A DNA stretch of 64,000 nt from JAAETI01 sp964195945 (GTDB lineage: Bacteria; Actinomycetota; Acidimicrobiia; Spongiisociales; UBA5794), in assembly GCA_964195945.1 (NCBI GenBank), contig CAXMRC010000135.1, forward strand, positions 1-64,000, read 5' to 3'. Position numbers and translations under genes: made by a program. Of the stretch, positions 58,996 through 64,000 are shown piece by piece (the first letter of the stretch is position 1; the number at the start of each line of letters is the position of its first letter). Under the pieces are notes generated by a model, which had not been told where the DNA came from, did no database searches, and worked only from the letters and a program-made list of their open reading frames with translations.

Positions 58996-59172
58996 ATGGC
59001 GGTCCCAAAGAAGAAGATGTCGCGCTCCCGGACCAGGCGGCGCAAGGCTGGTTGGAAGGTCAGTGCACCAGCAACAGTCGCTTGTCAGCGCTGTGGCGAG
59101 CAACACCTCCCGCACCGCCTTTGCACCAACTGCGGTACATACGACGGGCGCGAAGTCGTCGACGTAAGCTAG
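58996..59172 (+). CDS. rpmF: 50S ribosomal protein L32, zinc-binding form
   Basis: The 58-residue protein starts MAVPKKKMSRSRTRRRKAGW and contains CQRCGEQHLPHRLCTNCG, the four-cysteine zinc ribbon of L32. It is too short for many gene finders but unmistakable. AGAGG lies five bases before the ATG. It sits between yceD and plsX, its normal place, and ends 3 bases before plsX. Confidence 0.96.
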   Translation: MAVPKKKMSRSRTRRRKAGWKVSAPATVACQRCGEQHLPHRLCTNCGTYDGREVVDVS

Positions 59173-59175
59173 CGA

Positions 59176-60159
59176 ATGTCCACCATTGCCATTGATGCCA
59201 TGGGCGGCGACAACGCTCCTACGGCGATCGTGCATGGTGCCATCGACGCATCTCGCCGTGGCCACCACGTTGTATTGGTTGGCGATCAAGCGCGTATCCA
59301 ACCGATCCTCGCTGCTGAAGGTGTTGACCTCCCGATAGTCCACGCTTCTGAGACCATTGGCATGTCGGATGATCCGACGACGGCCATTCGGGAAAAGCGT
59401 GATGCATCCATCTCGGTTGCCGCACGGCTGGTGAAGTCCGGTGACGTCGATGGATTGATTTCAGCAGGTTCGACCGGTGCCGCGATGGCGGCCGCGGTAT
59501 TCATGATTGGGCGTCTCCCCGGTGTATCTCGTCCTGCGATCGCCTCCTATTTTCCCTCAGGATCTGTCGTCCTCGACATGGGGGCAAATCTTTCGTGCCG
59601 TCCTACTGATCTCGCCCAATTTGCAGTGATGGGTGCCGCTCTGGCGAGGGCTCACTACGGCGTCGAGAAACCGACCGTTGGGTTGCTGAACATCGGCGGC
59701 GAGGCAGGGAAGGGACGCTCTTTGGAACGAGAGGCGTACAAGCTTCTCGAAGCGCTTCCGCACGTCGATTTTGTGGGAAATGTCGAAGGAACTGATCTTG
59801 CCCTAGCCAGGTCTAACGTCATTGTTTGCGACGGCTATTCCGGCAATATCCTCATAAAGACGGCAGAGGGCGCCGCCAAGATGGTGTTTGGCTTCATGAT
59901 GGAGGCCGTTGCAGCTCCGGAGTACGCTGAGGCACTGCAAACCCTTGCCCCGGCCGTTGCCGAGCTTTCTGAGAGGCTCAACCCCGAGCGACACGGTGGC
60001 GCGCATCTGCTCGGTGTCAATGGAGTCGTGGTGCTTACCCATGGTTCTTCGGAGCGACTTTCGATTTCAACTGCTGTTGATACCGCCGTCGAGGCCGTTG
60101 ATGGCCGTGTCCCCGAAATGATCGCCGCAGGTCTCGCCGAGAGCGCAGGTGTGTTGTGA
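59176..60159 (+). CDS. plsX: Phosphate acyltransferase PlsX
   Basis: The 327-residue protein begins STIAIDAMGGDNAPTAIVHG and contains GLISAGSTGAAMAAAVFMIG, VLDMGANLSCRPTDLAQFA and VCDGYSGNILIKTAEGAAK. PlsX converts acyl-ACP to acyl-phosphate, the first step of the PlsX/PlsY route to phosphatidic acid at the membrane. Its stop overlaps the GTG start of rnc. Length and motifs are standard. Confidence 0.95.
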   Translation: MSTIAIDAMGGDNAPTAIVHGAIDASRRGHHVVLVGDQARIQPILAAEGVDLPIVHASETIGMSDDPTTAIREKRDASISVAARLVKSGDVDGLISAGSTGAAMAAAVFMIGRLPGVSRPAIASYFPSGSVVLDMGANLSCRPTDLAQFAVMGAALARAHYGVEKPTVGLLNIGGEAGKGRSLEREAYKLLEALPHVDFVGNVEGTDLALARSNVIVCDGYSGNILIKTAEGAAKMVFGFMMEAVAAPEYAEALQTLAPAVAELSERLNPERHGGAHLLGVNGVVVLTHGSSERLSISTAVDTAVEAVDGRVPEMIAAGLAESAGVL

Positions 60160-60830
60160 GTTCAGGCGTTGGAGCGGCTCTCGGCTACGACTTCAAATCG
60201 GCAGAACTGGCGGATCTTGCACTCACCCATCGGTCGTATGCAGCGGAGCACAATCTCAATGTTTCCTACGAACGCCTCGAGTTTCTTGGCGACGCGGTTC
60301 TGCAACTGGCGGTCACCCGTCACTTGTATGACACCTATGAGCACCTTGCCGAGGGCGAACTGGCAAAGGTGCGTGCCGCAGTAGTGAACCAAAAAGCGCT
60401 CGCCACGGTTGCGCGGCAACTGGGTATCGGCGATCACGTTTTGCTGGGAGAGGGCGAAGAGCGGTCAGGGGGTCGAGATAAGGATTCGATACTTGCCGAC
60501 GTGGTCGAGGCTTTGTTGGGGGCAATCTATCTGGACGGCGGCTATGAGCCGGCATCTGATCTTGTTCTGAAGCTATTGGTTCCGCTCATGGGCGAGCGAG
60601 CAGTGTCCCCCGGCAAACTCGACTTCAAGACCCGTTTGCAAGAGGTTTTGGCGCAGCGCGGGCTTCTGCCCGGCTATGTCATAAGTGAATCGGGCCCGGA
60701 CCACGCCAAGGTCTTCACTGCAGAGTTGTGGGTCGATGGCGAACTTGTTGGCACGGGGAATGGCAGCTCCAAGAAGCGGGCTGAGCAGTCGGCGGCGCAC
60801 AGTGCAGCTTCCACCCTCTTCGACGCCTAG
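60156..60830 (+). CDS. rnc: Ribonuclease III
   Basis: The 224-residue enzyme has an RNase III domain (about 8-150) with signature NVSYERLEFLGDAVLQLAVT (catalytic Glu and Asp) and DVVEALLGAIYLD. A double-stranded-RNA-binding domain follows (about 155-223, KTRLQEVLAQRG, GNGSSKKRAEQSAA). It cuts double-stranded RNA in rRNA precursors and structured mRNAs; the hairpin-rich RNAs in this window are possible targets. GTG overlaps the plsX stop. Confidence 0.95.
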   Translation: MSSGVGAALGYDFKSAELADLALTHRSYAAEHNLNVSYERLEFLGDAVLQLAVTRHLYDTYEHLAEGELAKVRAAVVNQKALATVARQLGIGDHVLLGEGEERSGGRDKDSILADVVEALLGAIYLDGGYEPASDLVLKLLVPLMGERAVSPGKLDFKTRLQEVLAQRGLLPGYVISESGPDHAKVFTAELWVDGELVGTGNGSSKKRAEQSAAHSAASTLFDA

Positions 60831-60832
60831 CT

Positions 60833-61663
60833 GTGCCCGAGCTTCCCGAGGTCGAGACAACGCGGCGTAGCCTAGAACCAGTGCTTGCCGCCGCGGTGAT
60901 CGCTGAGGTTGTAGTTGCCAGACCACGAATGTTGCGACGGCAAGCCAATCCGACGGACTTTGCGAGAAGATTGGTCGGGCAGCCGATCATTTCCGTCGGC
61001 AGACACGGCAAGTTTCTGATGACAACTCTTGCAAACGACATCATCTGGGTGACCCACCTTGGCATGTCGGGACGGATCAGTCTTGTGCCAACGGAAGACT
61101 CCATCGTCGCTCACTCCAATGTGATTGTGTCGCTGGACTCGGGCGTCGACTTCCGATTGGTCGATCCGCGGACGTTTGGCTTCGTTGCTGCCCTCACCAG
61201 CGATGAGCTGGCGGCATCGTCCCTGGGGAGGCTTGGTCGCGATGCACTCAACGATCTGCCGACGACCAGGCAATTGATGGGGCTCCTTGCGGCGAGACAG
61301 GCGCCAATGAAGGCGCTGCTACTCGACCAGAGCATCGTTGCAGGCATCGGCAACATCTATGCCGACGAATCGCTGCACCGCGCCGCGATCTCGCCGCTAC
61401 GTGCTGGTGGCTCGCTTTCCCAAAACGAAGTGGCAGCCCTACGCCAAGCGATTAGGGCCACGTTGCAGCACGCTCTCAAGTGGGGGGGAACCTCCCTCGA
61501 TGACCTCGCCTACCTACTTCCGGACGGCCGAACGGGCGACTACACCAGACGGCTGCGCGCCTACGGGCGTGCGGGGAAGCACTGTCGGCGGTGCGGCGGC
61601 GAGATGGTGAAGAACGTCATTCGTGGTCGCAGCTCTACCTGGTGTCCCGGCTGCCAGCAGTAG
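60833..61663 (+). CDS. mutM: Formamidopyrimidine-DNA glycosylase
   Basis: The 276-residue enzyme begins (GTG)PELPEVETTRRSL, with the catalytic Pro2 and Glu3. It continues with VGRHGKFLM, LLDQSIVAGIGNIYADESLH (helix-two-turn-helix) and the C-terminal zinc finger CRRCGGE...CPGCQQ. It removes 8-oxoguanine and opened purines. It starts 2 bases after the rnc stop, as in other actinobacteria where rnc-mutM precede smc. All catalytic residues are in place. Confidence 0.95.
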   Translation: MPELPEVETTRRSLEPVLAAAVIAEVVVARPRMLRRQANPTDFARRLVGQPIISVGRHGKFLMTTLANDIIWVTHLGMSGRISLVPTEDSIVAHSNVIVSLDSGVDFRLVDPRTFGFVAALTSDELAASSLGRLGRDALNDLPTTRQLMGLLAARQAPMKALLLDQSIVAGIGNIYADESLHRAAISPLRAGGSLSQNEVAALRQAIRATLQHALKWGGTSLDDLAYLLPDGRTGDYTRRLRAYGRAGKHCRRCGGEMVKNVIRGRSSTWCPGCQQ

Positions 61664-61706
61664 CGTCGCCCTTCTCAACAGCGATGAAGATTCGTATCCT
61701 GGAGTC

Positions 61707-62870
61707 ATGACAACTGTCTACCAGCACGCCGCGGTTGCCGACGGTGCCAGCCCTGACCTTCTGCTCGACCAATCGGTATTGGTCTCCAACAACCAGATTG
61801 TTTGGATGGGAAACGACGACGCTATCCCCGAGGGAAGCAGCGACGCCTACGTCGTCGATGCGGGTGGGGCCACAATCGTCCCCGGAATGGTTGATGCGCA
61901 CAGCCACACGGTGCTGCCGGGTGGCTCACACTGGATCAAACGAATTGATGACTCCACTGAAGATTTGTTGGCCGTTGCGGAGGAAAATGGTGAGATCGCA
62001 CATCGTGCCGGGACCCGCTGGTTTCGCGATGTCGGGTCGCCACCGCGCGACGGCAAAGCATTGGCGCTTCGGGTTCGGGATTCCTGGGAAGGCCGCCACG
62101 ATCGACCGTATGTCAGAGCGGCCGGAGCGTGGATATCGAAGTCGGGCGTGCTCCCGTCAACGATTGACGTCGAAGCCAATGACGCCGATGAACTGGTGGC
62201 CGCTGTTAAGCAGCAACTCGACGACGGAGCCGACCTCATCAAACTGTATCTCGATGGTCCGGATCCAGACACCGCACCGTGGACCGTCAACGAAGTAGCG
62301 CGGGCAGTGGCCGCGGCACAAGCCCAACACGTAACCGTGACCGCGCATGCGACTCGGCTTTCCGGTGCTCGTGCTGGTGTGCTTGGCGGCGTTGATTGCA
62401 TTGAGCACGGGAGTCAGTTGGATGCGGAACTCGCCGGCGAGATGGCCACCAGGGGCACATTCTTGGTGCCGACTCTCGGAGTCCTTGCGTCGTGGGAGAC
62501 GTTTGCCGCAACCACCACTCTCGATCGGTTTACCGGTTCCGAAGGTAAAGCGGCATTGGCTCTTCGCAAGGAAATCGCTTTCGAAAGCGTCAACCACGCC
62601 AGACGGGCCGGCGTTCGCATCGCCGCAGGCACTGACTTTGGCGGAGGGTCGCTGCGCGCAAATCAGATGGCATGGGAGGTCGAGTGTCTTGTGGCGGCCG
62701 GGCTGGAGCCCTGGCAGGCTCTTGGTGCCGCGACTTGGATGGGTGGTGAGCTTCTCCGCGAACCGAGCGCAGGGAAGCTGAGTGTTGGCGGCCGCGCCGA
62801 CTTCTTCCTCATACATGGCAACCCCCTCGATGACCCGTCTGCTCTGTGGCGGGTGTGGAAAGTCGGGTAG
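61707..62870 (+). CDS. Amidohydrolase family protein (imidazolonepropionase-like)
   Basis: The 387-residue protein has the metal site PGMVDAHSHTVLPGG (His-x-His), a Lys in DLIKLYLDGP, His in VTAHATRLSG and CIEHGSQL, and Asp in IAAGTDFGGGS. This is the order of the imidazolonepropionase-like or prolidase-type amidohydrolases; the natural substrate is unknown. ATG 61707 is 6 nt after TATCCT. It is inserted between mutM and smc, where mycobacteria have other genes, so it is probably not tied to the ribosome/lipid block functionally. Confidence 0.88.
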   Translation: MTTVYQHAAVADGASPDLLLDQSVLVSNNQIVWMGNDDAIPEGSSDAYVVDAGGATIVPGMVDAHSHTVLPGGSHWIKRIDDSTEDLLAVAEENGEIAHRAGTRWFRDVGSPPRDGKALALRVRDSWEGRHDRPYVRAAGAWISKSGVLPSTIDVEANDADELVAAVKQQLDDGADLIKLYLDGPDPDTAPWTVNEVARAVAAAQAQHVTVTAHATRLSGARAGVLGGVDCIEHGSQLDAELAGEMATRGTFLVPTLGVLASWETFAATTTLDRFTGSEGKAALALRKEIAFESVNHARRAGVRIAAGTDFGGGSLRANQMAWEVECLVAAGLEPWQALGAATWMGGELLREPSAGKLSVGGRADFFLIHGNPLDDPSALWRVWKVG

Positions 62871-62895
62871 CCGAACGGCTCGCGGAACCTTTTGG

Positions 62896-62913
62896 AATCA
62901 CATTGATGTGATT
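62896..62913. promoter_or_regulatory. 18-bp palindrome in front of smc, operator candidate
   Basis: AATCACAT-TG-ATGTGATT is a perfect 8-bp inverted repeat ending 7 bases upstream of TAAACT (62921-62926), a likely -10 box for smc. Its position over the spacer suits a repressor. Confidence 0.5.
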
Positions 62914-62935
62914 TGGTTGGTAAACTCACGAAACC

Positions 62936-64000
62936 GTGTTTCTCAAGACCCTATCTCTCGTCGGATTCAAGTCATTTGCGGATCGAACGCGTCTCGATTT
63001 CGAAGCGGGTGTCAACGTAGTTGTTGGCCCGAATGGCTCCGGCAAATCAAACCTTCTCGATGCGCTCGCCTGGGTGATGGGTACCCAGGCAACCAGGGCG
63101 TTGCGAACCGAGAAGATGGAAGACGTGATCTTTGCCGGGACAGCAACACGTCCTGCGCTCGGCCGCGCCGAGGTGACAGTCACCTTCGATAACTCTGACG
63201 AGTTTCTTCCCATTGGGCTTGCTGAAGTACGAATGACCCGCCGTCTCTTCCGAGATGGCAGCTCTGAATACGAACTCAACGGGGCACCTTGTCGTCTCAT
63301 GGATCTGCATGAACTGCTTTCTGACGGTGGCGTCGGTCGCAGCCAGCACGTGCTTGTCGGGCAAGGTCAGATTGGCTCCATCCTCAACGCACGACCCAAC
63401 GAACATCGTGCGGTTATCGAGGAAGCGGCTGGTGTTACTAAGCACAAGAATCGCCGCGATCGGTCCGTGCGCAGGCTGGAACAGACCGAGATCGACTTGT
63501 CGAGGCTCAACGACATTCTCGACCAACAGCGGTCCCGGCTTCGCCCCCTAAAACGTCAGGCAAATGCTGCAGCGAAACACGGTTCGGTCAGAGACGAGAT
63601 CAAAGCCCTGCAACTGTGGCTGGGGGGAGAGAAGCTTCGTCGGCTCCGGGAACGTAACGAAAAGGCATCCACGGAGCATCTAGCGCTTTCGACCCGTGTC
63701 ACCAATGATGGCGGCGAGTTGGCGGCGCTCAATCTTGAGCTCGGAGCACTGCGTGGCGAAGCAAGCGAAGTTGGCACCGCCCTTGAGCGTGACACCTCGG
63801 CAGCGGCTCGTCTCGAGACAGTTGCCGAGCGCTTCCAGCGTATCGGGCTCGTCGCCAGGGAACGCCGGTTTTCGTTGGAGAGCAGGCAGCGCGGCGCTGG
63901 GGAACGGCGCGCCGACCTCGAGTTGGAACTTGATCAGCTGAACCTGGACATTGCCGCGGCGCGGGCAGCCGAGGGATCAGCCACGGAACTCACCGATCGC
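62936..64000 (+). CDS. smc: Chromosome segregation ATPase SMC, N-terminal 355 residues (cut by window edge)
   Basis: GTG at 62936 starts VFLKTLSLVGFKSFADRTRL, followed by Walker A GPNGSGKSNLLDALAWVMG (31-49), LRTEKMEDVIFAGTATRPAL, the Q-loop-like VGQGQIGSILNARPNEHRAV, IEEAAGVTKHKNRR and then the first coiled coil from about 165. SMC dimers with ScpAB compact and segregate chromosomes. The coding frame runs to the last base of the window without a stop. No Shine-Dalgarno is evident; TAAACT lies nine bases before the start. Confidence 0.95.
   Translation, partial: MFLKTLSLVGFKSFADRTRLDFEAGVNVVVGPNGSGKSNLLDALAWVMGTQATRALRTEKMEDVIFAGTATRPALGRAEVTVTFDNSDEFLPIGLAEVRMTRRLFRDGSSEYELNGAPCRLMDLHELLSDGGVGRSQHVLVGQGQIGSILNARPNEHRAVIEEAAGVTKHKNRRDRSVRRLEQTEIDLSRLNDILDQQRSRLRPLKRQANAAAKHGSVRDEIKALQLWLGGEKLRRLRERNEKASTEHLALSTRVTNDGGELAALNLELGALRGEASEVGTALERDTSAAARLETVAERFQRIGLVARERRFSLESRQRGAGERRADLELELDQLNLDIAAARAAEGSATELTDR

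Noticed and set aside
1..64000. tRNA or rRNA genes, insertion sequences, prophage or integrase genes
   Set aside because: None seen on reading: no GTTCGAATC-type T-arm within a cloverleaf, no transposase motifs and no phage structural genes.

Overview
The window looks like a chromosomal segment from a high-GC actinomycete (Actinomycetota), probably a deep-branching lineage such as class Acidimicrobiia. This placement is inferred from gene content, not from a marker-gene tree. Supporting signs are an InhA-type enoyl reductase, an AdnA/AdnB-like helicase-nuclease pair, a DUF3097 protein, the gene order recG-rsmD-coaD-sepIVA-like-yceD-rpmF-plsX-rnc-mutM-smc, frequent GTG/TTG starts, and many start codons 6-7 nt after a TANNNT box (leaderless mRNAs). 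There is no tRNA, rRNA, insertion sequence, prophage or CRISPR array.

Layout. 1-5340: lipoprotein, HD-GYP protein, a frameshifted nuclease/lamin-tail protein, and a CstR-type repressor controlling two rhodaneses through two near-identical operators, next to a decayed RamB-like regulator. 5396-15808: small-molecule enzymes and transporters plus a DosRS-like two-component cluster with a CBS-BON protein. 15879-22245: a tight NurA-HerA-Mre11-Rad50 operon, the archaeal type of DNA-end-resection set. 22330-29508: catabolic enzymes, PopT (DUF368), a FlgM-like peptide and adenosine deaminase. 29515-33706: a two-component system, a repeat protein, DUF3097 and Dtd. 33700-40603: a second DSB-processing operon (Cas4-like Fe-S nuclease, AdnA-like, AdnB-like). 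41499-46611: membrane-lipid genes, including a PAP2-kinase fusion. 47171-54525: assorted housekeeping genes, InhA, Ddl, L28. 54670-64000: the conserved recG-to-smc block, with smc cut by the window edge.

The most unusual content is two apparently unannotated structured RNAs on the + strand (about 40790-41490 and 46770-47038). Each has its own TTGACY-18 bp-TAYGTT promoter. The first is packed with UUCG-capped hairpins and the second with GNRA-capped hairpins. Both end in the same terminator module (CCCCGAGAGGGTGG ... ACTCCCTCGGGG then U-rich). I do not recognise them as RNase P, tmRNA, SRP or 6S RNA.

Functionally, the window carries two separate DNA-end-processing machineries plus RecG and MutM, which implies a strong investment in recombination repair. 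Two apparent frameshifts both fall in homopolymers and are both repaired by adding one base, so assembly error should be excluded before calling these genes broken.
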